A stretch of DNA of 64,000 nt, taken from NCBI GenBank assembly GCA_032164295.1, contig JAJHTX010000010.1, positions 1,054,001 through 1,118,000 on the forward strand. The letters are read 5' to 3'. The position numbers and the translations under genes were made by a program. The notes beneath the pieces were generated by a model. The model had not been told where the DNA came from. It did not search any database and worked only from the letters and a program-made list of their open reading frames with translations. This DNA is from Inonotus obliquus (Eukaryota > Basidiomycota > Agaricomycetes > Hymenochaetales > Hymenochaetaceae). Below are positions 21,834-30,663 of the stretch, one piece after another (within the stretch, counting starts at the first letter, position 1; each line of letters starts with the position of its first letter).

Positions 21834-22038
21834 GTATATCAGCTTAATCGAGCTTCATCCCACCCACGCTATCTTTGGGTACTACCTTGACGATAACAAA
21901 CACCTAGTCCCGTTTGACGTTGGTATCTACTTCGACGACCCACGTCACTTTCATTGAGTGCTCATCTCCTGGGCGCCAACATTTCGCATTGACGAGCTGT
22001 GGACGCCAATGTTAAACGAATACTCCTCTAATCTTTGA
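21834..22038 (+). pseudogene. Pre-gag small ORF 1 of element 2
   Basis: The frame contains FGYYLDDNKHLVPFDVGIYF and, after a TGA, LISWAPTFRIDELWTP. It matches the small ORF of element 3 (32054-32314: VGYYLDDNNRLVPFEDGTYF and LITWVPTVRIYELWTP) residue by residue over about 60 codons. The TGA replaces a codon that is CGC in element 3. The product is unknown. Confidence 0.5.
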
Positions 22039-22289
22039 CGTTAAACAATCTGGCTCCTCAACGTTGTCGTCGACAGTACAAAAAACCCAAGTCGTACATC
22101 ATCCCTTTCAATTGGCTTGACTACGATCCAAATGACATTGTTATAACGACCAATAAATACGGATGTTGCCATCCAGTAAAACTCAAATATCGTCCCCAAT
22201 GTCCGATCATTGAAGTGAAACAGGAGGAGGTCAAAGTAAAACTTGAAGAGCTCAAAGTCGAAGTGAAGGAGGAAGACTTCCTACGTTGA
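22035..22289 (+). CDS. Pre-gag small ORF 2 of element 2 (84 codons)
   Basis: The frame has no ATG (the first usable codon is TTG). It encodes KSYIIPFNWLDYDPNDIVIT followed by an acidic, Lys/Glu-rich tail. Element 1 has the same protein block at 6270-6535, so the frame is conserved between diverged elements. It ends with CGT TGA at 22284-22289, where it overlaps the open gag frame by about 22 bases in the +1 frame. The function is not recognised. Confidence 0.5.
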   Translation: MTLNNLAPQRCRRQYKKPKSYIIPFNWLDYDPNDIVITTNKYGCCHPVKLKYRPQCPIIEVKQEEVKVKLEELKVEVKEEDFLR

Positions 22290-22293
22290 CAAG

Positions 22294-23670
22294 GTGACTC
22301 TTTCAGCGGAACAGTTAGCCACACTTCCGCAGGGTGCTGTCGTAGACGAAGAAGGCAAGGCCCTTATCACTCAAAGAAACAGCGAAAGAGTAACCGCCTG
22401 GTGGTCGGAGACAAACAAAGCCTGGGTGTCATGGGAGACTGACGAACATAAGAGTATCTTCAAGTGGTCAAAACCGAAGACTCCAGCACAGTCAACCTCT
22501 GCCCCCACACCACCTCCTCAATCGCCTGTCCCTTCATCACCATCTCTACCCTCGACGTCAACTGCATTTGGATTAAAGAGAACTCCCTCGAATCCTCAAA
22601 CAACAATGTCGTCATTCACTGCCGATCAACTTAAAGACTTCGCCACCCTAGTCGCGACGGCGATGGCTACTCAAAATAAAGCGACTAAGTCGTCGATGAA
22701 AGATCTTGGGATTGCACCACCGACGCCCTTTACCAGAGGAAAGGACTACCTCCGGTTCCATCGAGAATGCCTGGCATACATAAGTGCCGACGACACAAAT
22801 TCGATCTTTGCTACGGACAAAAAGAAGATCTCATTCGTCCTTTCGTATATGAAGGATGGAACAGCATCGACGTGGGCTCAGAATTATTACGATGGAATAA
22901 CAGATGCAAAGGGAACAATTGCGATCGTTGACGCTTTTGATAAGTTTCTCGAAAAACTCGACCAGTCGTTCAAGGACCCTGGCGAAAAGGACCGGGCCTA
23001 CACACGATGGGCAGAGATGCATCAAGGAAATGCTGACGCTGGCGTATTCCTAGCAAACTTCGAAATAGCCATGAGCCAGGCGGGAATTGCAATGACGGAC
23101 GTCAACGTCGTCCTCCCACAACTAAAGAAGGCCCTTTGTGAAGAACTCGCAACGGTGATCATTCGTCTCCCCACAACCCCGATGACATACGATGCAATGA
23201 AAGGGTACACAATAGCTTTCGATGCGAAAGAAAGAGAAGTTCGTCAGCTGAGACGACAAAACCTACCCTCACAACCACCTCCGTGTCAACAAATCCTCCA
23301 GCCGGCGCCGCAAAAGCCAATGTTGTTCGACCCATCGCGTGGTGACAAAAAGGATGCAACAGGCGTCACATTTGGTGGACAAGGTGAACCAATGCAGGTC
23401 AGCCTTCAACGTCTTCGACGTGATGGAGTGTGCTGGGAGTGTGGCAAGCCAGGGCACATCGCAAGGCGATGCCCGATGCCGAAGACTCAGCAGGCCATCC
23501 GAGCAGTCATCGCAGAATTCTCCGACGAAATGAAGGAATTTCTCCGTGGAGTGTTGTTTGCGGAGGCAGACATTGCATCGGCCACTACAGCTGCTGCGCG
23601 TCGAATGGAAGAAGAAGAGATCGTCAAAGAGAGTCATACCGACGATCAGGATTTTTCAGACAGCCAGTAG
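22294..23670 (+). CDS. Gag of element 2 (about 458 codons)
   Basis: The structural protein of the retrotransposon particle. A Pro/Ser-rich head with WWSETNKAWVSWETDEH comes first, then a helical capsid core (GKDYLRFHRECLAYISADDT, ASTWAQNYYDGI, RWAEMHQGNADAGVFLANFE), then a CCHC zinc knuckle CWECGKPGHIARRC near residue 380 for RNA binding. The frame is open from 22267, but the first ATG is only at 22606 (MSSFTADQ), although the region before it matches gag of element 3 at protein level. Initiation must therefore be non-ATG, by frameshift from the ORF before, or by splicing. It is intact otherwise. Protease follows in the -1 frame after a conserved GATTTTTC. Confidence 0.85.
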   Translation: MTLSAEQLATLPQGAVVDEEGKALITQRNSERVTAWWSETNKAWVSWETDEHKSIFKWSKPKTPAQSTSAPTPPPQSPVPSSPSLPSTSTAFGLKRTPSNPQTTMSSFTADQLKDFATLVATAMATQNKATKSSMKDLGIAPPTPFTRGKDYLRFHRECLAYISADDTNSIFATDKKKISFVLSYMKDGTASTWAQNYYDGITDAKGTIAIVDAFDKFLEKLDQSFKDPGEKDRAYTRWAEMHQGNADAGVFLANFEIAMSQAGIAMTDVNVVLPQLKKALCEELATVIIRLPTTPMTYDAMKGYTIAFDAKEREVRQLRRQNLPSQPPPCQQILQPAPQKPMLFDPSRGDKKDATGVTFGGQGEPMQVSLQRLRRDGVCWECGKPGHIARRCPMPKTQQAIRAVIAEFSDEMKEFLRGVLFAEADIASATTAAARRMEEEEIVKESHTDDQDFSDSQ

Positions 23671-23807
23671 ATAACGTCGATGTCTCTGGCTTAGAATTCT
23701 CGGACGATTTGTTATGCTCCCCAGTAAATTATAATTCGTCAAATGTATCACTAGTAGATGAGACATCTTCAAATAAAACTGGTGAATTAAAAAACCAAAC
23801 ACAGAGC
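23671..23807 (+). pseudogene. Start of protease region of element 2, truncated
   Basis: Downstream of the gag stop, the -1 frame reads GLEFSDDLLCSPVNYNSSNV and then KTGELKNQTQS. This parallels the protease head of element 3 (SPVNYNSSNV, KIGELKNQIES). It is cut at 23807 by repeat X. Confidence 0.7.
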
Positions 23808-25392
23808 TGAAAGGATTGTGCTGAAATTTTGATTCGATTAGGAACGCCGATCGAAACTACCCCGAATGGGACCGGTTAATTTCACTAGCCGGAGACGATC
23901 AGGATCAACAGCAAGAAGCGGAGAACACGCGAATCTAATACAATCCGAAGCCGACGATCAAGAAGCATCGGCTAGCAACGCTAATCCCGACGATCACACT
24001 AAACCTTCGCAAACGATGCAGCAAGTACAGCAACCTCCAACGGCTTGCTATAAATGCAGAAGAGTGCGACAGATCATCGAAGACCTACACAAGATAATAC
24101 TACGGGAGGCAACGGGCATGTTGACATATCATGTGTCCAGCGAACGAGCAACAGCTTATCGAGAATACCACAATCCCCCAGAGGTCATTCGAAATCGCAC
24201 GAGGTCAACAATAGCAATGGATACGGCAATAGGCATGCAACCAAAGACGCACTGGACAATAGTAGGAATCCACGACATATTAGCACTCGAGTGCCCAAGC
24301 ACATTCGTGGAGATCAGTGCAGACTATGTTACGAACCGCCGCTCACCAATAACAGCGGCATGGGTTGCAAACACACTCAGGGAACTATGGGCATACTGCA
24401 AAGCTATTCGACTACAAGGAGACCTATACCTAGGCTGGAGAATACCTTCGAACGATACTCGACGAAGTGTACGGCTACTCATCGCCATAGGCACATACGT
24501 TAAACCACCTTGGTTTCCCCACGATGATATCCGATGTCGAATCACACTTGACGGCCCCGAACAAGAGTCCCGAGGCGACAAGCAAATCACAGCCTTCATA
24601 GCCCCAGATGCTATACAACGGAACCCCGACGGAATTCCTTAAACGCACGAGCAACTGCGGACGAGCGAACTTTAACTACGGCGCAGCCATGCAAAACCAA
24701 TGGCATACGAACACGCATTCAATGACTCACTCACTGACTCACTCTATGCACAGGGCGCAGCACAAGGCCGACCCCGAGCATAGGTTTCAATTCAGTTCAA
24801 GTCACGATGAGTCAACTCCGAGTCATCGCCTTGCACAGTGCGCAGTCGATGAGTCAATCCGCAGCAGAACAATGGAATTACCAGACGAGTTAGGAAGCTA
24901 GAACAACGAATCAGATCGAGAGTAGGAACTACGGAGCGTAGGAAGTGGTCCGTCCACAACATGAGGAAAAGGTATAAATAGTTGTAGACTTAGACCGTAG
25001 CTCCCCATCTTTCTTTCGATCGTCTTGTACATCGAGTCCTCTTAGGCATCTAGCTTCTAATCTGAAGACCACCTAATCTGCTTAACCTCTCTTACTCTAC
25101 GGCGTGGAACGATTGATTAGTCGCCCACCGACTAGAGAAGCTTGCGAACGGCAACCTACCGGAGCCTCAGCAGGGTACTTGTCCTACTAGCCTGTCAACG
25201 AGGTTGAGGTCCGACTTGATCAGCTAAACGAGAGCGTCCGAGGCAACGCTTAGTATACTTGGGAATCTGCCCTGCTTGTGAAAACCGAGTAGGCTCCGGA
25301 AACTCTTAGAAAAGCATCGCCGAACCCGTAACACTGCGGACCGTCCTACTGTGGTTACTGTATAGTCCCTTTAGGGCGAGCGTTTTCTAACA
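23808..25392 (+). repeat. Repeat X: LTR-like element of 1.585 kb carrying an ORF
   Basis: It begins TGAAAGGATTGTG (same terminus as the copy at 7574) and ends CGTTTTCTAACA, so it has TG...CA ends. A TATAAATAG box lies at 24973-24981, about 420 bases before the right end, as in an LTR. It joins element 2 (plus) on the left to element 3 (minus) on the right, and its two 5-base flanks (AGAGC, AAGAC) differ. This suggests recombination between two X copies rather than a single insertion. Confidence 0.6.
23866..24642 (+). CDS. Unknown 258-codon ORF within repeat X
   Basis: The ATG-started frame is open for 777 bases. The N-terminus is polar, with an Asp/Asn-rich stretch (EADDQEASASNANPDDHTKP), then TACYKCRRVRQII. 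The rest is basic with no recognised domain, signal peptide or membrane segment. The first ~70 codons are also present in the partial X copy at 7298-7574, in reverse. It could be a real accessory ORF of the repeat or chance; codon-level comparison of more copies is needed. Confidence 0.35.
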   Translation: MGPVNFTSRRRSGSTARSGEHANLIQSEADDQEASASNANPDDHTKPSQTMQQVQQPPTACYKCRRVRQIIEDLHKIILREATGMLTYHVSSERATAYREYHNPPEVIRNRTRSTIAMDTAIGMQPKTHWTIVGIHDILALECPSTFVEISADYVTNRRSPITAAWVANTLRELWAYCKAIRLQGDLYLGWRIPSNDTRRSVRLLIAIGTYVKPPWFPHDDIRCRITLDGPEQESRGDKQITAFIAPDAIQRNPDGIP

Positions 25393-28287
25393 AAGACCTA
25401 GACGTGCGGCGAGGACTCGAGGAGCCCCTGGATGTAGCTTGTAGAAGTCGTCGATGGCCTCGTTAGAGTTTGGGACGAGATTATCACGAGGTTCCCAGGT
25501 GGTTTCGTCGTAGCCCTTCCAGCGTACGAGGAATTGAAGCCTTCCTTGATGTTCGCGCGAGTCTAGAATTTCTTCGACTTCGTACTCTTCCTCACCGTCG
25601 ACGAGTTCTGGCGGAGGCGGAGGTGGCTTCTTCTGTCCTTCGAAAGACGGTTCGACGTACGGCTTAAGGAGTACCTCGTTGAAGACGGGGTGTACCTTTT
25701 TCCACGTCTTGGGCAGCTTAAGTTTATACGCAGCTGCGCCCACCTTTTCCATAACGTCGAAAGGACCGTACCATTTGTCTGCGAACTTCCGAGTGGGCCT
25801 GACCGTTGTAACGTTTCGTCCGTCCAGCATAACCTTATCTCCTACGTGGTACTCAACGACGTCAGATGCCTGTCGATCGTGTGCTCTTTTCATCGCATCG
25901 TTTGCCTTTTCAAGGTTCTCTTTTGCTTGAGTGTGTATCTCCTTGAGTTCTTTGGCGAATTCCTCGGTTGACAGGTTACTCGACGTCGTATGGATTGTTC
26001 CTGGGTTAAGGGGGTTGAGGCCCGTATTGACGAAGAAAGGAGACATCTTTGTCGACGAATGCTCCCGGTTGTTGTAAGCGAACTCTGCAAGCGCCAGCCA
26101 TTCCGACCAGTCCGACTGTCGATGGTTGACGTACATCCTCAGGTACAGTTCGAGTTCTTGATTAACTCGCTCAGTCTGTCCGTCAGTCTGAGGATGATAG
26201 GCCGCCGACGGGTTTCCTTCGATATGAAGAAGCTTGTAGAGCTCTTTCATGAAGTCGGCGTCAAATTGGGGACCTCGATCATGGACGATCTTCCTGGGGA
26301 GCCCGTGTAACCTGAAAACGTGGTCCCTGTAGAGTCTCGCTGTTCCTTGAGCCGTTATCTTCGTCGTCGTCGGAATCGCATGTGTTTGCTTTGAAAACTT
26401 GTCGACGATGACGCAGATCGCGTTGTAACCATTTGACTCAGGGAGTTCACCGATGAAATCGACCGATATTGTTTGCCATGGACCTTCAGGGACGTTGTGC
26501 GGATGTAGAGTACGTCGTTTTGGTTGTCTAGATAGTTTAGTCCTTTGGCAAACGTCGCAACCCTTGACGTACTTGACAATGTCTTGGATTAACCCCGGCC
26601 ACCAGAACTTCTGACCGATGGACTTCCAAGTCTTGGTCTGACCTGGGTGTCCTGCTAACGGCGAGTTGTGGTATTCCTTTAAGACTTCTTCGATCAATTT
26701 GATCGGTACGACAAGTCGGCCATCCATCCTGGGTTCCAGTCCTTCGCCAGCATCCTTGATCCATTGTTCCAACATTGTCCGCGTCGTTTCCACGACAGCC
26801 CTAGCCTTAAACCATTCGTCCTTCAACAGCATCAGCCCCTGGTTGTCCTCCTTTCCTTCGTCGTAGTCACACCGACGGGAGAGAGTGTCCGCCTTTGTCA
26901 TGGTTGTACCTGGTTTGTGAACGAACGTGAGATCGAATTCCGACAAAAACAGGGACCAACGAGCTTGTCGACGATTTAGATCTTGCGGCTTCCTAAAGTA
27001 CGTTAGGTTCGCATGATCTGTCCAAAGCTCGACGGGGTGTTTGGCGCCTAGGAGGTACTGCCTCCATTCCGTCAGTGCTTGGACAACTGCAAGAAGTTCT
27101 TTGTCGTAGATCTGGTAATTTCGCTCGGCCGGCGACAACGTTTGGGACCTGTAGGCGATTACCCTCCACACATCATCCTGCTTCTGGAGTAAAACACCTC
27201 CAGTAGCAAAGTCTGACGCGTCGGTCTCTACTCGGAACGGGTCGTCGTCGTTTGGGATCGCTAGGACGGGAGCGCTGGTCAACCTTTGTTTGATTTCCTC
27301 AAAAGCTGCCTGCTCCTGTGGAGTCCATTCCCATGCGACGTCTCCGGTCAGACGAGTAAGCGGCTTGATGACGGCACTGTAACTTTTGACGAATCGTCGG
27401 AGCCAATTACCGAGCCCCAGAAACTGTTGTAGTTGTTTTTTGTTCTTTGGGACTGGCCATTCGGCGACGGCGTCGATCTTTGCAGGGTCCATGTGTACCT
27501 CACCATTACCGATGATATACCCGAGAAACTTCACCGTCGACACTTCGAACTCGCATTTCGTTGATTTCAGGTACAGCTTGTGCTCCCTCAGCACGCTGAG
27601 CACCTGTTTAACCAGCCGTCGGTGTTCTTCGACATTTTCTGAGAAAATGAGGATGTCGTCGAGGTAAATGACGATCTTCCCTTGCCCGATCAGGTCTCTG
27701 AAGATGTGGTTGACGAACGTCTGGAAGGTTGCTGGGGCATTGCATAAGCCAAAGAACATGACGGTGGGTTCGAAGAGTCCTTCGTTTGTTCTGAAAGCCG
27801 CCTTCCATTCGTCTCCTTCTCTGATACGGATATTGTAGTATCCCCATCTAACGTCGAGTTTCGAGATAACCTTAGCCATTTTAACCTTGTCGACGAGTTC
27901 ACCAATGAGCGGTAGAGGGTACTTGTTTTTAATCGTTCCTTCGTTGAGCTTCCTGTAGTCTTGGATAGCTCTTAACGAACCATCGGCCTTCTTGATGAAG
28001 AAGAAAGGGGATGCCATAGGAGACGACGATTCACGTATACGTCCTGACTTGAGATTTTTGTTGATGAAGGCGCGTAGTTCTTCGCGTTCCTTCACACTCA
28101 AGGGGTAGACCTTACAATCGGACGGTTTAAAGTCCGGTTTCAAGTCGATGACGTGGTCCCACAATCTATGTTCGGGTAACCGTTCAAAGTTTTCTTCACT
28201 AAAGACGTCGTGGTATTCCTTCAAGTACGGCAGTTCTGACGATGGCCTGCGCTGAGGAATGACGTTGTCGTGCTGGGATGGTATTGG
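25387..28287 (-). CDS. Pol of element 3: RT, RNase H, integrase, chromodomain
   Basis: One open frame of about 945 codons plus a short in-frame lead from about 28287. In order: RT with IVIYLDDILIFSE (catalytic DD), RNase H with VETDASDFATGG, YDKELLAV and a final KADTLSRR, integrase HHCC zinc-binding region (HNSPLAGHPGQTKT, CDVCQRTK), core VDFIGELPESNGYNAICVIV and HDRGPQFDADFMKE, then a polyproline linker and chromodomain LVRWKGYDETTWEPRDN near the C-terminus. Chromodomains direct chromoviruses to marked chromatin. The normal tail (...RGMKTFKP in element 2) is replaced by a few codons running into X. The protease is separated from it by repeat Y, so a full polyprotein cannot be made. Confidence 0.92.
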   Translation of the reverse strand, partial: PIPSQHDNVIPQRRPSSELPYLKEYHDVFSEENFERLPEHRLWDHVIDLKPDFKPSDCKVYPLSVKEREELRAFINKNLKSGRIRESSSPMASPFFFIKKADGSLRAIQDYRKLNEGTIKNKYPLPLIGELVDKVKMAKVISKLDVRWGYYNIRIREGDEWKAAFRTNEGLFEPTVMFFGLCNAPATFQTFVNHIFRDLIGQGKIVIYLDDILIFSENVEEHRRLVKQVLSVLREHKLYLKSTKCEFEVSTVKFLGYIIGNGEVHMDPAKIDAVAEWPVPKNKKQLQQFLGLGNWLRRFVKSYSAVIKPLTRLTGDVAWEWTPQEQAAFEEIKQRLTSAPVLAIPNDDDPFRVETDASDFATGGVLLQKQDDVWRVIAYRSQTLSPAERNYQIYDKELLAVVQALTEWRQYLLGAKHPVELWTDHANLTYFRKPQDLNRRQARWSLFLSEFDLTFVHKPGTTMTKADTLSRRCDYDEGKEDNQGLMLLKDEWFKARAVVETTRTMLEQWIKDAGEGLEPRMDGRLVVPIKLIEEVLKEYHNSPLAGHPGQTKTWKSIGQKFWWPGLIQDIVKYVKGCDVCQRTKLSRQPKRRTLHPHNVPEGPWQTISVDFIGELPESNGYNAICVIVDKFSKQTHAIPTTTKITAQGTARLYRDHVFRLHGLPRKIVHDRGPQFDADFMKELYKLLHIEGNPSAAYHPQTDGQTERVNQELELYLRMYVNHRQSDWSEWLALAEFAYNNREHSSTKMSPFFVNTGLNPLNPGTIHTTSSNLSTEEFAKELKEIHTQAKENLEKANDAMKRAHDRQASDVVEYHVGDKVMLDGRNVTTVRPTRKFADKWYGPFDVMEKVGAAAYKLKLPKTWKKVHPVFNEVLLKPYVEPSFEGQKKPPPPPPELVDGEEEYEVEEILDSREHQGRLQFLVRWKGYDETTWEPRDNLVPNSNEAIDDFYKLHPGAPRVLAARLGLC

Positions 28288-28984
28288 CTGTTAAATAACC
28301 AAGTACACTCCCACTGAGTCAACCGGTCTAATTATCTAGGCGGGTAGTCTTCCCAGTTGTTCGTTGAAGCTATGGGCAACTTGTTGTAGTTGGAGGGTTG
28401 AGGGATTCGAGTTCAAGTAGAGATGTAGAGTGAGTGAGAGATGAGTCTTTATCCAATTCTCTTGAAAGTGAGTGATAGGTCACCGTGGGTGAGGAGCAAT
28501 TAAATTGTCCACACCGAGGTAGGCAATGACAAGCTATGTAGAATAGATGTCAATGTCTAGAGGGACACACACACTCGAAGTCTCGAGTTATTAGATATCG
28601 ACTTTGAGAGGGAGTTTATCACCAATGTCCAATTGGAACAGAGGCGATACAATACCTTTGACTAGTACCAAACTAGTCCTTGAGCAATGCAGTTACCCAG
28701 TCTTAAGCTGTGGTCAACTGTATGCGACGAAACCTTGACTTGACTTGCAAATAGTGTGACAAGGGGTCACAGAGTGATGTGAGCTTGTCTTGTTCTGGGG
28801 GAGAACTCTGGTGAGTTATTCTATGGGGAGTTAATTCTATGCTCCTCTGGGGGGCTACATGCTGGTCCTTAAATACTAATTCCAAGACCAATTTACATAA
28901 TCCACAGCATAAGCTAAAAATAGATCTGCATCAACCACATCATCAAAATTTGATATCTCCTTCCAAAGCTATGCATCAAATACT

Positions 28985-29210
28985 CCAAATCAAGTGATAT
29001 GTATCAATGTATCAATGAGTTATTTGATGAATGATGCGCATCAATGAATTAATTGATGAGTGATGTGCATCAATGCATGATTTGATGAATGCTGTGCATC
29101 AATGAATTACTTGATAGATGCTGTGCATCAATGAGTTATTTGATGAATGATGCGCATCAATGAGTTACTTGATGAATGATGTGCCATCAATGAATCAATT
29201 GATGAGTCCA
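28985..29210 (+). repeat. 29-bp minisatellite
   Basis: About seven tandem copies of a unit like CAATGAGTTATTTGATGAAT plus GATGCGCAT, diverged by a few substitutions. Each unit contains ATCAA...TTGAT complementarity, so hairpins can form. Confidence 0.8.
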
Positions 29211-29219
29211 GAATATGGT

Positions 29220-29365
29220 TCAAGGTGATGACCTGATCGATGATCTAATCGATGACTTGATGAATGACCTAATGGATGATATAATCGATTACTTGATGGA
29301 TGAGATAATCGATGACCTAATGAATGATATAATCGATTACTTGATGGATGATATAATCGATTACC
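29220..29365 (+). repeat. GATGA-type minisatellite
   Basis: Short units of the type GATGATATAATCGATGACCT repeat with variations. A shorter version is at 1071-1150, so copy number differs between the two Y copies. Confidence 0.75.
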
Positions 29366-29908
29366 CAGTTTGGGCTTATTTGGTTTTTGGTATCTGGACT
29401 GTGGTCTTTGGTTTTTCCAGAGCGATGTATCGGATGGCTTCTCAGATAAGACCAAATGAATGGTGCAACCGGTGGTTCTTGAACCTTCATTTCTGCTTCT
29501 AGAGCGTGACCATATAAAGAATGGTTTGTTTATCTATCGCCGCTCGAGTTCCTTTTCTGCAATTCTTTGTTCTAATGCCACCTTCACGACTTCGTGCACG
29601 ACTTCACCATCTGCTCTGCCACGCTTCTGAACTTCTCAGGCTGACTTTTGTGTATCGTCGCGCTTCCTCTAACCCGATTCAGTGAGTTACTTTCTCGACA
29701 CTTTGCGATCTTTATGCTTAATAGCACGAAGAGTATTTGTGGAGACGACTATCATGATCGAGGAGGAGTGGGTCGAGTGGGTACCGGTGCTTGTTACTAG
29801 ACGAGTTGTGCTCAACGCTTGATAGTAAGCTTGGCACTTTCCATCGGCTTTCGATTTGCTAACTTGTGTGCAGAATTACGAGTTACTGCGACGTCTGATA
29901 TTTCTTGT

Positions 29909-30660
29909 TTATCCTTTCTGATGTCCTACTATGTTCTTGCTTCCGATAGTGTAAAGCGTGCCAATATTACGATTGTTTATGTCCAGGCAATATCCTGGCC
30001 TGACAACGTAGCGAGCCTTAGGAGCGTCGTATCGTTTACACGATGTCGGGCATTCGTTGAAATCAATTTGTCCTCGTTTCCAGTCGATCGACGGGTTGTG
30101 TCGGCTTAACCACGAGTAGCCTAGGAACAGGTTTGACGTTGAGATGGTAAGGACCGGTAGACGTATCCTTTCCTCATGATTCTCAATCCGAAGGTTAAGT
30201 TCGACATATTGCGTCATCTTGCCTCCTTCGTTCGGTGTTCCATCGGCATTCATGACATTCGTCGCAATTGGAAGTTTTATCGTTGGAATTTGGTACCGTT
30301 CAACGAAGCCAGCGTCGATATACGAGTCTGTGCAACCCGAGTCTATCAACGCATGGGCATCTAACACTCTCCCATCGTCTAGGATCATGTCGACGTAGAG
30401 GTCCAGTTCATCTCGAGCCTTTGCCGGGGTTCCCTCATTTATCTTTCGGACGACCGGGCCTTTGACGAGTTCGTCAAGGAGAAGCTCGAAGTCGTCATTG
30501 TCGGATTCATTTTCTTCAAACGGTTCACTTTCGATCTGATTTTTTAATTCGCCAATTTTATTTGCAGACATCGCATCTAATAATTGTACATTTGACGAAT
30601 TATAATTTACTGGGGATCGAAATGAAGAGTCCGAGAAGCCTAAGCCAGCGACACCGACAT
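29909..30660 (-). CDS. Protease region of element 3
   Basis: The frame is open upstream of the first Met, starting in the -1 frame relative to gag over the gag stop. It is acidic at first (EENESDNDDFELLLDELVKG), then carries the aspartic-protease motif ALIDSGCTDSYIDAGFV and the second conserved block NLFLGYSWLSRHNPSIDW. It ends at a stop shortly before repeat Y, so the join to RT is lost. In life it would process Gag and Pol inside the particle. Confidence 0.8.
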
Positions 30661-30663
30661 TAT

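Larger units (their letters stand above)
28289..29831. repeat. Repeat Y insertion splitting protease from RT in element 3
   Basis: The left edge is marked by TGTTAAATAACC following ...GGTATTGGC; the right edge is tentatively at 29831, before TTGGCACTTT, giving a possible TTGGC duplication. Inside are a noncoding part with a minus-strand TATTTAAGG box near 28875, two minisatellites and a unique 3' part. Bases 29237-29650 are shared with 1071-1435. ORFs on both strands through the repeats (29195-29502) are translations of the tandem units. Confidence 0.5.

Noticed and set aside
22793..23637. Minus-strand ORFs within gag of element 2
   Set aside because: They are antisense frames of a clear gag with zinc knuckle; not independent genes.
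24649..25386. tRNA or snRNA gene near the TATAAATAG box
   Set aside because: No cloverleaf, A/B box pair or CCA-like end could be fitted. The TATA box is better explained as part of the LTR-like X repeat.
28985..29210. CRISPR-like array of 29-base repeats
   Set aside because: The repeats are contiguous, diverged and have no unique spacers; the surrounding DNA is eukaryotic. It is a minisatellite.
29195..29502. Overlapping ORFs on both strands with DDLMDDII and RLYHPSS repeats
   Set aside because: They are translations of the GATGA minisatellite; repeat units free of stops keep frames open by chance.
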